Below, piece after piece: positions 55,530-64,000 of a DNA stretch of 64,000 nt. The position numbers and the translations under genes are program-made. Numbering within the stretch: the stretch's first letter is position 1; the number at the start of each line of letters is the position of its first letter. Source of the DNA: Thiohalomonas denitrificans (GTDB taxonomy: Bacteria > Pseudomonadota > Gammaproteobacteria > Thiohalomonadales > Thiohalomonadaceae); the NCBI RefSeq assembly GCF_900102855.1, contig NZ_FMWD01000001.1, positions 324,766 through 388,765 of the forward strand. The letters run 5' to 3'. A model generated the notes under the pieces. That model searched no databases. It had not been told where the DNA came from and was given only the letters and a program-made list of their open reading frames with translations.

Positions 55530-56165
55530 TCAAGAAATCCGGGATTGATTCCGCGAAAAGCGACCATGCTGAAGGAAGTGACAGGTCTCCGCCGCGACAC
55601 TTGCGGCGACAATCAGGCCCATGTGGGAGACCGGCAGGTCGATCCTGTCGGTGGCGTTCTCCAGCGATGTCTCCTCGACGGCGACGACGCCGTCGTTGCT
55701 GGGCAGACGAACCAGGAAACGGCCCATGCCGAGCGCAAGGGTCCCGGCAATCACTCCCAGTTCCCGAACACCTTCCCATGGAGTCAGTTCAGAACAGAGG
55801 GCTTGTGCGCTGCGTCCCAGCAGCACCCGGCCTGCACGGAACCGTCGCAGGTACCTGGCCACAGCGCTGGCGTTGTGGGGAGTTCCGAGGGTGACGATAC
55901 GCCCCGGGCGCTGCTGGGGAAACTGCTGGAACAGTTTCCGAATCACCAGTCCGCCAAGGCTATGACCCACAAGATGCACCGTGTCGCCCGGCACAGTCGC
56001 GAGGAATCGGTGGAGACGGTGTGCGTTTGCCGACAAATCCCTGCGCAACGAACGGTAACGAAACTGGTACGTCCGGTAACCGCAACGGGACAGACGCCGG
56101 CGCAGGAGCGCCATCTCGGCTCCCGTCATCCAGAGACCGTGAACCAGGACTACCGATTCCTTCAT
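55530..56165 (-). CDS. Alpha/beta hydrolase (lipase/PGAP1-like)
   Basis: A 211-residue hydrolase: oxyanion segment VVLVHGLWMTGAEM, nucleophile Ser in VHLVGHSLGGLVIRKL, and His in LPVSHMGLIV near the end. The pattern matches small PGAP1/lipase-like esterases. No signal peptide is evident. The ATG at 56165 is chosen; a GTG five codons earlier is possible. It lies between nadA and the kinase gene on the same strand, without an obvious functional link. Confidence 0.82.
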   Translation of the reverse strand: MKESVVLVHGLWMTGAEMALLRRRLSRCGYRTYQFRYRSLRRDLSANAHRLHRFLATVPGDTVHLVGHSLGGLVIRKLFQQFPQQRPGRIVTLGTPHNASAVARYLRRFRAGRVLLGRSAQALCSELTPWEGVRELGVIAGTLALGMGRFLVRLPSNDGVVAVEETSLENATDRIDLPVSHMGLIVAASVAAETCHFLQHGRFSRNQSRIS

Positions 56166-56262
56166 ATCCGTGCGCCCCACCTGGAGAACAAAACCGCTTT
56201 ACCGCACAGGCGCCAAGCTCCCGGCTTGGCGAACCTTGTGCTTTGGGTCAAACAAACGGCGG

Positions 56263-57357
56263 CTACGGAGAGACTTCCAGCATGCGCTCCAGAGCGAGCC
56301 GGGCCTGCTCGGCTTCGGTCTCGGGCACTTTGATCCGGTTGACCACGTTGCCCTCCGCCAGATTCTCGAGCGTCCAGGCCAGATGTTGGGGGTCGATACG
56401 AAACATGGTCGAGCACATACAGACGGTGGGCGACATGAAGTGCACACTCTTGCCTTCGTGCTGAAACTGCTCGTGAAGTCGATTTACCAGATTCAGCTCC
56501 GTGCCAACCAGCCAGCGGGTGCCCGGTTCGGAATCACGAACCGTGCGGATAATGACCTCGGTGGAACCGACATGATCCGATTTCTGGCACACCTCAAAGG
56601 AGCTCTCCGGGTGTGAGATGACCTTCGTCTCGGGAAAGCGCTCCTTGAAGCGGTCGATATGCTCGGGTTTGAACATCTGGTGCACCGAGCAGAAACCTTT
56701 CCAGAGAATGACCCTGGCTTTCCGGATCTGATCCGGCGTCAGACCACCCATGGGCTGATCGAAATCCCACTCCACCATCTCGTCCAGGGAAATCCCCATG
56801 TCGTAGCCGGTGTTGCGCCCCAAATGCTGGTCCGGGAAGAACAGCACTTTTTCGCGCCGGGAGAAAGACCAGTCCAGTACTCGTTGGGCATTGGATGAGG
56901 TGCAGACGATACCCCCGTGGCGGCCACAGAAGGCCTTCAGATCAGCGGCGGAGTTGATGTAGGTAACCGGCGTGACCTGCTCATCCGGCTCCAGCACCTC
57001 CAACAACTCCCGCCAGGCGCGCTCGACGTTGGCCAGGTTGGCCATGTCCGCCATGGAGCAGCCGGCGCCCAGGTCCGGCAGGATGGAGACCTGTTCGGGT
57101 CGCGAAAGGATATCCGCCACTTCAGCCATGAAGTGAACACCGCAAAACACGATGTACTCGGCACTGGAGTCCGCAGCCTGACGTGACAGTTTCAGGGAGT
57201 CGCCGGAGAAGTCGGCAAACTGGAAGACCTCCTGGCGCTGGTAATGATGGCCAAGAATCACCAGGCGATCGCCAAGCTGCTCCCTGGCCGCGGCGATACG
57301 CGCCTCGGCCTCGGTATCGTCAAGCAGGGTGTAATCCTGAATAGGCAGTGCAGTCAT
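56263..57357 (-). CDS. nadA: Quinolinate synthase NadA
   Basis: A 364-residue iron-sulfur enzyme that condenses iminoaspartate with dihydroxyacetone phosphate to quinolinate for NAD. The cluster cysteines are in EYIVFCGVHFMAEVAD, GIVCTSSNAQRVL and SPTVCMCSTMFRI; YHPESSFEV-like recognition is VISHPESSFEV. ATG 57357 (MTALPIQDY) has AAGGAGG upstream at a rather long spacing; the extra 28 codons in the longer frame lie in repeat-flanking DNA. Confidence 0.95.
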   Translation of the reverse strand: MTALPIQDYTLLDDTEAEARIAAAREQLGDRLVILGHHYQRQEVFQFADFSGDSLKLSRQAADSSAEYIVFCGVHFMAEVADILSRPEQVSILPDLGAGCSMADMANLANVERAWRELLEVLEPDEQVTPVTYINSAADLKAFCGRHGGIVCTSSNAQRVLDWSFSRREKVLFFPDQHLGRNTGYDMGISLDEMVEWDFDQPMGGLTPDQIRKARVILWKGFCSVHQMFKPEHIDRFKERFPETKVISHPESSFEVCQKSDHVGSTEVIIRTVRDSEPGTRWLVGTELNLVNRLHEQFQHEGKSVHFMSPTVCMCSTMFRIDPQHLAWTLENLAEGNVVNRIKVPETEAEQARLALERMLEVSP

Positions 57358-57426
57358 TCTCTTCTGTCCAACCTCCTTCAGTCCGGTTAGAGCCCCCGCT
57401 CTTCCCGTTTGTTCTGTTCGTGTTGT

Positions 57427-57573
57427 AACCACAGAGACCACAGAGGACTATAGATCAGGGTCTGATGAGGTCCCCTGTAGGAGCGAGCAGTCGCGATTCG
57501 ACGTCTTTGCGGCTGCCGCTACCTAAAGAAACGGCATTCGATGTTTTTGGCCTTCTCTGTGCTCTCTGTGGTT
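57427..57573. repeat. Inverted AACCAC-type dispersed repeat, copy 4
   Basis: The left arm AACCACAGAGACCACAGAGG and the right arm TTCTCTGTGCTCTCTGTGGTT are inverted. Between them lies CTGTAGGAGCGAGC and TCGCGATTCGACG, a REP-like motif. It lies between aspS and nadA (both leftward). Confidence 0.7.
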
Positions 57574-57580
57574 AAAGCTT

Positions 57581-59371
57581 TTAGCCCTTTTTCTTTTCCT
57601 CGGCCCTCTTATAGTAGCGGATGCCCAGTTCCACCAACTGCTCCGGGGGCACCTCCGAGGGCGCCTCGGTCATCAGGTCGGCCGCGCTCTGGGTCTTTGG
57701 AAAGGCCATTACATCCCGAATGGAGCGGGCGCCGGACATCAACATGACCAGCCGATCGAGTCCGAAGGCGATGCCACCGTGGGGCGGACAGCCATACTTG
57801 AGGGCCGTGAGCAGGAAGCCGAACTTGGCCTGCGCCTCCTCATCACCGATCCCCAGCGCCTTGAGCACCCGTTTCTGCACCTCGGAGCGATAGATACGCA
57901 TGGAGCCGCCGCCGATCTCGGTGCCGTTCAACACCATATCGTAGGCACGGGAGTAACACTTCTCCGGCTCGGAATCGAGCAGGTCGATGTGCTCCTCCTT
58001 GGGGGAGGTGAAGGGGTGATGCATGGAGTACCAGCGGTTGTCCTTTTCATCCCACTCGAACATGGGGAAGTCCACCACCCAGCACGGTCTCCAGCCCTGC
58101 TCGACCATGTCGAGATCGTGACCGATCTTGACGCGCAGGGCCCCGAGGGCCTCATTGACGACCTTGGCCTTGTCGGCGCCGAAGAACACCACGTCACCAT
58201 CTTTGGCCCCGGTACGGGCCATGATCTGCTCCACCACCTCGTCCGGCAGGAACTTGAGGATCGGTGACTGCAGACCCTCGCGGCCGGCGGCCAGGTCATT
58301 GACCTTGATATAGGCGAGCCCCTTGGCGCCATAGATACCAACGAACTTGGTGTATTCGTCGATCGCCTTGCGGGAGAGTTCACCACCGCCCGGCACATGC
58401 AAAGCCGCGAGCCGGGAGTTCGGATCATTGGCCGGCCCGGAGAAGACCTTGAATTCCACCTCTTTCATCAGGTCGTCGACATCCACCAGCTCCAGCGGAA
58501 TCCGCAGGTCCGGCTTGTCGGAGGCGAAGCGGCGCATGGCCTCGGCATAGGTCAGGCGCGGGAACTCCGGCAGTTCCACGCCCTGCACCCGTGTGAACAG
58601 ATCCGCCACCATGCCCTCCATCAGCTCCATGATCTCCTCCTCGTCCATGAACGAGGTCTCGATATCGAGCTGGGTAAACTCGGGCTGGCGGTCGGCGCGC
58701 AGGTCCTCGTCACGAAAACAGCGCACGATCTGGTAATAGCGATCCACCCCGGAGACCATCAGCAACTGCTTGAACAGCTGCGGCGACTGCGGCAAGGCAA
58801 AGAAATGACCCTGATGGGTACGGCTCGGCACCAGGTAATCGCGGGCGCCCTCGGGCGTGGCCCGGGTCAGCATCGGCGTTTCGACGTCCAGGAAAGCGTG
58901 GTGGTCCAGGTAGTTGCGCAGTACCTGGGTGACCTGCGAGCGCAGCTTCAGGCGCTTGAACATGTCGGGACGGCGCAGGTCGACGTAGCGGTAACGCAGC
59001 CGATGCTCCTCGGAGACCTCATCGTCCTCGATATCCAGCATGAAGGGCGGGGTCTCGGAGCGGTTGAGAATGTTCAGTTCCTTGCCCAGCACCTCGATCT
59101 GGCCGGTGGGCAGATCCGGGTTGACGGTACCCTCCGGGCGACGCCGGACACGGCCTTTCACCTCCAGCACGAATTCGTTACGTACCCGCTCGGCAGTGGC
59201 GAAAATCTCCGGATCGTCCGGGTCGATGACTACCTGTACGAGACCTTCCCGGTCACGCAGATCGATGAAGATGACCCCGCCGTGGTCGCGGCGGCGATGG
59301 ACCCACCCGTAAAGGTGGACGTCCTGGTCAAGATGTGTCTCGTGGAGATGACCGCAGTAATGGCTGCGCAT
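57581..59371 (-). CDS. aspS: Aspartyl-tRNA synthetase
   Basis: A 596-residue bacterial-type class II synthetase: an N-terminal OB anticodon-binding domain (1-110, [20 protein letters not shown]), motif 2 in [20 protein letters not shown], a GAD insertion domain (about 280-420) and motif 3 [14 protein letters not shown]. It charges tRNA-Asp. It follows FmdB and DUF502 genes, the common gammaproteobacterial order, across a 305-base gap. Confidence 0.97.
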   Translation of the reverse strand: MRSHYCGHLHETHLDQDVHLYGWVHRRRDHGGVIFIDLRDREGLVQVVIDPDDPEIFATAERVRNEFVLEVKGRVRRRPEGTVNPDLPTGQIEVLGKELNILNRSETPPFMLDIEDDEVSEEHRLRYRYVDLRRPDMFKRLKLRSQVTQVLRNYLDHHAFLDVETPMLTRATPEGARDYLVPSRTHQGHFFALPQSPQLFKQLLMVSGVDRYYQIVRCFRDEDLRADRQPEFTQLDIETSFMDEEEIMELMEGMVADLFTRVQGVELPEFPRLTYAEAMRRFASDKPDLRIPLELVDVDDLMKEVEFKVFSGPANDPNSRLAALHVPGGGELSRKAIDEYTKFVGIYGAKGLAYIKVNDLAAGREGLQSPILKFLPDEVVEQIMARTGAKDGDVVFFGADKAKVVNEALGALRVKIGHDLDMVEQGWRPCWVVDFPMFEWDEKDNRWYSMHHPFTSPKEEHIDLLDSEPEKCYSRAYDMVLNGTEIGGGSMRIYRSEVQKRVLKALGIGDEEAQAKFGFLLTALKYGCPPHGGIAFGLDRLVMLMSGARSIRDVMAFPKTQSAADLMTEAPSEVPPEQLVELGIRYYKRAEEKKKG

Positions 59372-59676
59372 ACCGGTAGATCCCTACTCAATTCGTTGAA
59401 AAACAGGCCGGAAAGGTAAAGGCGGGAAATGTTACGTGGCGCCGGCGTGGTTGGCAACCGGGAACGCGGCCCCGCCAGTGTCGGTACAATGGACGACCCA
59501 TCCGAAGCCAGAATGCAGGTTTTCGGGCGGATGCCAACAGGTGCAACCGTTTCCTCCCCGGCAATGATTTGCGCCCCCGCCCTTTTGCCGCGGCCGCCAC
59601 CTTCAACCGCCCCCTAGGGCACAAAGTACCCGCGAAAGGTACTTCGCTTGATATTCGAAGCCGAGGAGAGGCGCGG
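59372..59676. other. Intergenic region before aspS
   Basis: About 305 bases between the DUF502 stop and aspS. AAGTACC (59624-59630) and GGTACTT (59638-59644) form a 7-bp hairpin that may end the fmdB-DUF502 transcript. The rest should hold the aspS promoter and leader. I see no credible gene; an open frame on the minus strand lacks protein-like composition. Confidence 0.5.
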
Positions 59677-60321
59677 CTACAGAATGACTTCGGCTTCCTT
59701 CTCCGTGAACGACTCCCGGCGCTCGGGCGGGACAACCGCCCCCATGGAAATGAGCATCTTCAGGCCCTCATCGACGCTCATGTCCAGCTCCACGATGTCC
59801 TCGCGCGGCACCATGATGAAATAGCCACCGGTGGGATTGGGCGTAGTCGGCACGTAGAGGTTAACCACCTCACGCGTGGTCCTGCGTTGGGCCTCTCCTA
59901 CCGCCGTGCCGGTCAGGAACGCCACCGTCCACACATCCTTGCGCGGGAACTCCACCAGCACCACCTTGCGGAAGGACTGTCCGGTCGAGGAGAAGAGCGT
60001 TTCGGCCAATTGCTTGGCGCCGCCATAGACGGAGCGTACCAGCGGGATGCGCGCAAACACCGCTTCCCAGATCGATACCACCTTGCGGCCAAAGAGATTG
60101 GCCACTGCGGCACCGGTAATCACCACCACGGCTGCGGCGAACAGCAGCCCGAGGCCGGGGACGGAAAACCCCAGATAGGCCTCGGGCTGATAGGTCTCGG
60201 GCAGCAGCAGCAGGATTCGATCCATGAATCCCACCAGGAGTTTGATCACCAGCACGGTGGCTCCCAAAGGAAGCCAGACCAGCAGACCCGCGATCAGGTA
60301 GCGGCGCAAAGCCGAGAACAT
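59677..60321 (-). CDS. DUF502-family membrane protein
   Basis: A 214-residue protein with two N-terminal helices (about 5-30 and 58-80), then a soluble domain with IPLVRSVYGGAKQLAETLFS, VVLVEFPRKDVWTVAFLTG and VYVPTTPNPTGGYFIMVPRED, all typical of DUF502. The function is unknown; it neighbours aspS and fmdB in many gammaproteobacteria. I use ATG 60321; an in-frame TTG at 60336 would overlap the fmdB stop. Confidence 0.9.
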   Translation of the reverse strand: MFSALRRYLIAGLLVWLPLGATVLVIKLLVGFMDRILLLLPETYQPEAYLGFSVPGLGLLFAAAVVVITGAAVANLFGRKVVSIWEAVFARIPLVRSVYGGAKQLAETLFSSTGQSFRKVVLVEFPRKDVWTVAFLTGTAVGEAQRRTTREVVNLYVPTTPNPTGGYFIMVPREDIVELDMSVDEGLKMLISMGAVVPPERRESFTEKEAEVIL

Positions 60322-60332
60322 GGATAGCCGGC

Positions 60333-60590
60333 TCAATCGCAGGCGCAGCTGCCGCCGCAGGCCGGCGCCGGCGCCTTGCTCTCCGATTCGGCAACGTTCT
60401 TCTTACTGCCGCCCTTGAAGTCGGTCTCGTACCAACCGCCGCCCTTGAGGCGGAAGCCGGCCGCCGAGATCAGCTTGCTGAGCTCGTTCTTGCCGCAGGA
60501 GGGGCACTCGGTCAAGGGTGCATCACTCATTTTCTGGATGGCCTCCATGTGGTGGTTGCAGGCCTTACATTCATATTCGTAGATGGGCAT
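60333..60590 (-). CDS. FmdB-family zinc-ribbon protein
   Basis: An 85-residue protein with an N-terminal zinc ribbon: YEYECKACNHHM then LTECPSCGKNEL. This is the FmdB/CxxC_CXXC_SSSS regulatory family. The C terminus is flexible and ends in PACGGSCACD, with three further cysteines. It is the first gene of the fmdB-DUF502 pair. Confidence 0.93.
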   Translation of the reverse strand: MPIYEYECKACNHHMEAIQKMSDAPLTECPSCGKNELSKLISAAGFRLKGGGWYETDFKGGSKKNVAESESKAPAPACGGSCACD

Positions 60591-60824
60591 CGCTTGAATA
60601 ACCTCAGAATCTGACAGGGTCCGTTCCCCCGCATACAGATAGGGCCGCTCGGGGGGAAATCAAGGGGATGGAATCGAACCATTATAACCTATATTCGACA
60701 CCAGCGGGTTCTTCGCCGAAATTCCGACGTAGCGTACCACCTGTTGTTGGGGAGCATAACCAGCTGTTCCGGCAAGAGATACCAAACGGATTTGCGACTG
60801 CGACCATTTTCAGCGAATACTTAT

Positions 60825-62675
60825 ATGACCATGCGAGTCCATCACACCGAAGCCCCCAACGCTCAGCGCAACGACTGGCGTACCGTTCGCTCCCTGCTGC
60901 CATATCTCTGGGCCTACCGGGGACGAGCAGCTATGGCGATCGGCTTTCTGATCCTGAGTAAACTGGCCAACGTCGGTGTTCCGGTCGCCCTCAAGGGAAT
61001 TGTCGATGCTCTCGATACCCCCGAAGGCCGGCAGATTGCGCTTCCCATCGCCCTGCTGGTCGCCTATGGGCTGCTACGGCTGGGCAGTTCCTCCTTCAAT
61101 GAGCTCCGCGACATGGTGTTTGCGCGGGTTCGCCACGGGGTCATGCGGCGCCTCTCTCTCATGGTGCTGGGACACCTGCACCGGCTCGGCCTGAGGTATC
61201 ACCTCGAGCGCAAGACCGGCGCCATCTCCCGCGACCTGGAGCGCGGCACCAAGGCGGCCTCCTCGATGATGAACTACATGCTGTTCAGCATCCTCCCCAC
61301 CTTCATCGAGGTGACGCTGATCGCTGGCATTCTGCTCATCAACTACAGCGTCTGGTTTGCCGTGATTACCTTTGTCACGGTGCTGCTCTATGTGGGCTTC
61401 ACCTTCAAGGTCACCGAATGGCGGATGCGGTTTCGACACCAGATGAACGCCCTGGATTCCCAGGCAAACTCCCAGGCCGTGGACGGTCTTCTCAACTTCG
61501 AAACCGTCAAATACTTCAATAACGAAGATTTCGAGCACCGCCGCTACAGCCAGACGCTGGGAGATTGGGAAGAGGCGGCGGTGAAGACCCAGACCTCCAT
61601 GTCGGGCCTCAATGTCGGACAGGGAATGATTATCGCCATCGGTGTCACCGCCATCATGACCATGGCAGCCCAGGGGGTGATGGCCGGCACCATGAGCCTG
61701 GGCGATCTGGTGATGGTCAACGCCTTCATGCTGCAAATGTTCATTCCGCTGAATTTTCTCGGCGTGGTTTACAGCCAGCTCAAGCATGCTCTCGCCGATA
61801 TGGATCAGATGTTTCGCCTGCTGGGCGAAAAGCCCGAGATCCGGGACACACCCGATGCCCGACCGCTTGAGGTGGCTGACGGGTCGGTACGCTTCGAACA
61901 CGTGGATTTCAGTTACAGCAGCGACCGGACAATCCTCCACGATGTGGATTTCGAGATCCCGCCGGGGAAGAAGGTGGCGGTAGTCGGCCACTCGGGGGCC
62001 GGCAAATCCACCCTGTCGCGCCTGCTGTTCCGGTTTTACGACGCTACCGGAGGGCGGGTCCTGGTCAATGGGCAGGATGTCCGGGAGGTCACCCAGGCCA
62101 GCCTGCGCGATGCCATCGGCATCGTCCCCCAGGATACGGTCCTGTTCAACGACACCATCTATTACAACATCGCCTATGGCGACCCGAACGCTTCCGAAGA
62201 GGCGATCATCCGTGCCGCCAGACTGGCCCAGATCCACGACTTCATCGAAAGTCTGCCGGAGGGCTACGATACCCTGGTCGGCGAACGCGGTCTGAAGCTG
62301 TCCGGAGGTGAAAAGCAGCGCGTCGCCATCGCCCGCACCATGGTCAAGGACCCGAAAATCCTCGTCTTCGACGAGGCCACCTCCTCCCTGGACTCCGCTT
62401 CCGAGCAAGCCATCCTCGCGGCCCTCCACCGCGTTGCCGCCGAACGCACCACCCTGGTCATCGCCCATCGACTCTCCACGGTGGTCGACGCCGACCAGAT
62501 TCTGGTCATGGACCAGGGACGCATCATCGAACGGGGCTCGCACCGCCAGCTACTGGAGCGGAATGGGCAATACGCCCACATGTGGACACTGCAGCTCAAG
62601 CAGCAGGAAGCAAAGAGGGAACAGGAGACAGACCCGGCCGCAGCTGCGACCATCGTCGGTTCCGGCCGGTATTGA
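60825..62675 (+). CDS. Atm1/HMT1-type ABC exporter
   Basis: A 616-residue half-transporter with six helices (about 35-320) fused to an ABC ATPase. Walker A is GHSGAGKST near residue 388, the signature is LSGGEKQRVAIAR near 492, and Walker B is ILVFDEATSSLD. The membrane segments YHLERKTGAISRDLERGT and VDGLLNFETVKYFNNEDFE are diagnostic of the Atm1 group, which exports glutathione-linked sulfur, persulfide or metal conjugates and is used in iron-sulfur or heavy-metal homeostasis. ATG 60825 is chosen, with ATG 60831 an alternative; neither has a strong ribosome site. Confidence 0.93.
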   Translation: MTMRVHHTEAPNAQRNDWRTVRSLLPYLWAYRGRAAMAIGFLILSKLANVGVPVALKGIVDALDTPEGRQIALPIALLVAYGLLRLGSSSFNELRDMVFARVRHGVMRRLSLMVLGHLHRLGLRYHLERKTGAISRDLERGTKAASSMMNYMLFSILPTFIEVTLIAGILLINYSVWFAVITFVTVLLYVGFTFKVTEWRMRFRHQMNALDSQANSQAVDGLLNFETVKYFNNEDFEHRRYSQTLGDWEEAAVKTQTSMSGLNVGQGMIIAIGVTAIMTMAAQGVMAGTMSLGDLVMVNAFMLQMFIPLNFLGVVYSQLKHALADMDQMFRLLGEKPEIRDTPDARPLEVADGSVRFEHVDFSYSSDRTILHDVDFEIPPGKKVAVVGHSGAGKSTLSRLLFRFYDATGGRVLVNGQDVREVTQASLRDAIGIVPQDTVLFNDTIYYNIAYGDPNASEEAIIRAARLAQIHDFIESLPEGYDTLVGERGLKLSGGEKQRVAIARTMVKDPKILVFDEATSSLDSASEQAILAALHRVAAERTTLVIAHRLSTVVDADQILVMDQGRIIERGSHRQLLERNGQYAHMWTLQLKQQEAKREQETDPAAAATIVGSGRY

Positions 62676-62689
62676 ACCGATTCAGACCC

Positions 62690-62748
62690 GCAGGAGCGGC
62701 GGAAGCCGAGAAGGCTTACCGCCAAATCGAGACTTCCGCCGCTCCTGC
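62690..62748. repeat. Perfect 16-bp inverted repeat after the ABC gene
   Basis: GCAGGAGCGGCGGAAG at 62690-62705 and CTTCCGCCGCTCCTGC at 62733-62748 are perfectly complementary around a 27-base loop. There is no T run. It could be a REP-like repeat or a transcript-end stabiliser. Confidence 0.75.
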
Positions 62749-62831
62749 CGAGAGAGGAAGAAGGACCATCCATTCACTAAACCGCTTCCATGCGGTAATC
62801 TGCAATTCGATTCAGCCCTCGTGATACCCGC

Positions 62832-64000
62832 ATGATCCCTGTTAAACCGGTCCGCCCCGACGACACCCTGAAACTGCGCCGTGTCGCCATCGACACCTAC
62901 CGTGAAAACGTGGCCTATATGCACCGCGAATGCGACTTCTATCGTGCGGAGGGCTTCCAGGCACTGACCAAGGTGGAAATCAGGGCCAACGGTTACACGA
63001 TCTATGCGGTGCTGAATGTGGTGGATGACGAACACATCATCGGCACCGATGAACTCGGACTCTCCGAACAGGCCTTCGCACAGCTCAACATGGAGCAGGG
63101 CGAGCCCGTGCGGGTGGCGCAGGCGGAGCAGCCCGCCTCGATGGAGGCGGTACGGCGCAAGATTCTCGGCGAGCGCCTGACGCAGGAGGACTTTCGCGCC
63201 ATTACGCGTGAAATCACCGATAATCGATACTCCAAGATGGAAATGGCCGCCTTCCTGGTCGCCTCCGGACAGACCGGACTGGATCGGGAGGAGATCCTCT
63301 TCCTCACCCGTGCCATGACCGAATCGGGAGAGCGGCTCGACTGGCATGAACCACTGGTTGTGGACAAACACTGCGTCGGCGGCATTCCCGGTAACCGCAC
63401 GTCCATGATCGTGGTACCCATTGTTGCAGCTCACGGCATTCTGATGCCCAAGACCTCCAGCCGTGCCATCACCTCCCCGTCCGGAACCGCTGACACCATG
63501 GAGTGCCTGGCCAACGTGGAACTCACTCCCAAGGCGCTGCACGACGTGGTACGGAAGACGCGCGCCTGCCTCGCCTGGGGCGGGACGGCCCGGCTGGCGC
63601 CGGCGGACGACATCCTCATTTCCGTGGAGCGCCCGCTGGGTATCGACTCCCAGGGACAGATGATCGGATCAATCCTGTCGAAGAAGCTGGCTGCCGGCTC
63701 TACCCACCTGCTCATCGACATCCCGGTCGGTCCCACGGCCAAGGTACGCCACATGCGCGAAGCCCTGCAGTTGCGCAAGCTGTTCGAATATATCGGTGAC
63801 CACATGGGCATTCACCTGGAGGTGATCATCACCGACGGCGCCCAACCCGTTGGGGGCGGGATCGGTCCGGTACTGGAGGCCCGTGATGTGATGCAGGTAC
63901 TGAATTGCGATCCGGAGGCACCTTCGGATCTGCGTCAGAAGGCGCTGCGTCTGGCCGGACGCATCCTCGAGTTCGACCCGGATGTGCGCGGCGGCTATGG
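62832..64000 (+). CDS. Archaeal-type AMP/thymidine phosphorylase, partial
   Basis: The first 389 residues of a gene that runs off the right edge. An N-terminal extension (about 1-100) is followed by the phosphorylase domain with the phosphate-binding [13 protein letters not shown] (179-191), [20 protein letters not shown], and [19 protein letters not shown]. Conserved His-Cys-Val-Gly-Gly-Ile in place of DeoA KHSTGGVGD marks the longer AMP-phosphorylase-like branch (DeoA-like family). Archaeal members phosphorolyse nucleoside 5'-monophosphates to ribose 1,5-bisphosphate; the bacterial role is less clear. ATG 62832 is the first start after the hairpin at 62690-62748. Confidence 0.88.
   Translation, partial: MIPVKPVRPDDTLKLRRVAIDTYRENVAYMHRECDFYRAEGFQALTKVEIRANGYTIYAVLNVVDDEHIIGTDELGLSEQAFAQLNMEQGEPVRVAQAEQPASMEAVRRKILGERLTQEDFRAITREITDNRYSKMEMAAFLVASGQTGLDREEILFLTRAMTESGERLDWHEPLVVDKHCVGGIPGNRTSMIVVPIVAAHGILMPKTSSRAITSPSGTADTMECLANVELTPKALHDVVRKTRACLAWGGTARLAPADDILISVERPLGIDSQGQMIGSILSKKLAAGSTHLLIDIPVGPTAKVRHMREALQLRKLFEYIGDHMGIHLEVIITDGAQPVGGGIGPVLEARDVMQVLNCDPEAPSDLRQKALRLAGRILEFDPDVRGGY

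Noticed and set aside
59388-59735. A minus-strand open frame before aspS
   Set aside because: It is Arg- and Pro-rich, overlaps the DUF502 gene end and has no ribosome site or recognisable motif.
61074-62543. A 489-codon minus-strand frame over the ABC exporter
   Set aside because: Shadow of the exporter; high GC keeps the opposite frame open.

Overview
The window looks like chromosomal DNA of a gammaproteobacterium of moderately high GC (about 60 % by eye). It is probably a respiratory, sulfur-metabolising type from the Chromatiales, Ectothiorhodospiraceae or Thiohalomonadales neighbourhood. I infer this from gene content and order, not from a search: the block yebC-ruvC-ruvA-ruvB-ybgC-tolQRAB-pal-cpoB-queE-queC, EF-P with EpmA and EpmB, FmdB-DUF502-AspS, several c-type cytochromes, a rhodanese and a YeeE/YedE sulfur permease. 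Coding density is high and most genes are housekeeping. Both ends cut genes: a MoxR-type ATPase on the left and an archaeal-type AMP/thymidine phosphorylase on the right.

Layout. 0-3.8 kb: MoxR fragment, NUDIX, thioredoxin, Hsp15, a zinc-ribbon protein and rmuC. 3.9-9.4 kb: a redox block in which one six-gene leftward operon (cytochrome b561, SHP-like monohaem cytochrome, dihaem cytochrome, PepSY protein, response regulator, histidine kinase) faces a divergent ferric-reductase-like flavoprotein. 9.6-13.4 kb: htpG and phosphoglucomutase. 13.5-17.9 kb: two tandem paralogous membrane PAS histidine kinases with no response regulator, then an 89-residue orphan. 18.1-20.7 kb: cytochrome c'-like protein, HD-GYP phosphodiesterase, a four-helix membrane protein and a TetR regulator; the same operator-like palindrome precedes tetR and the cytochrome gene. 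20.8-25.4 kb: OmpA-like lipoprotein, rhodanese, a LexA-like protease without a DNA-binding domain, SCO, Psd and a DUF3330 zinc protein. 25.4-30.3 kb: the EF-P lysylation genes epmA, efp and epmB, then a FimX-like degenerate GGDEF/EAL protein. 30.4-39.0 kb: truncated htpX, uup, a J-domain protein, a P-type ATPase, YihY and an AMP-dependent ligase. 39.2-41.0 kb: initiator-type tRNA-Met, tRNA-Lys and the sulfur permease. 41-51.2 kb: queuosine, Tol-Pal, Ruv and YebC genes. 51.4-55.5 kb: a Ser/Thr kinase, PP2C phosphatase and two FHA proteins in one operon. 55.5-64 kb: lipase-like protein, nadA, aspS, DUF502, FmdB, an Atm1-type ABC exporter and the phosphorylase.

The least ordinary features are two groups. 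The first is the signalling and redox modules: the SHP operon with its own two-component system, the twin kinases with a conserved cysteine cluster in PAS, the TetR-cytochrome c' circuit and the kinase/phosphatase/FHA cassette. The second is a rich set of structured intergenic repeats: a family of inverted AACCAC repeats, a 7-bp repeat array with an 89-bp tandem repeat, a 230-bp and a 140-bp inverted-repeat element, and a 37-bp core that also sits at the htpX break. Several repeats begin exactly at, or contain, the stop codon of the neighbouring gene.
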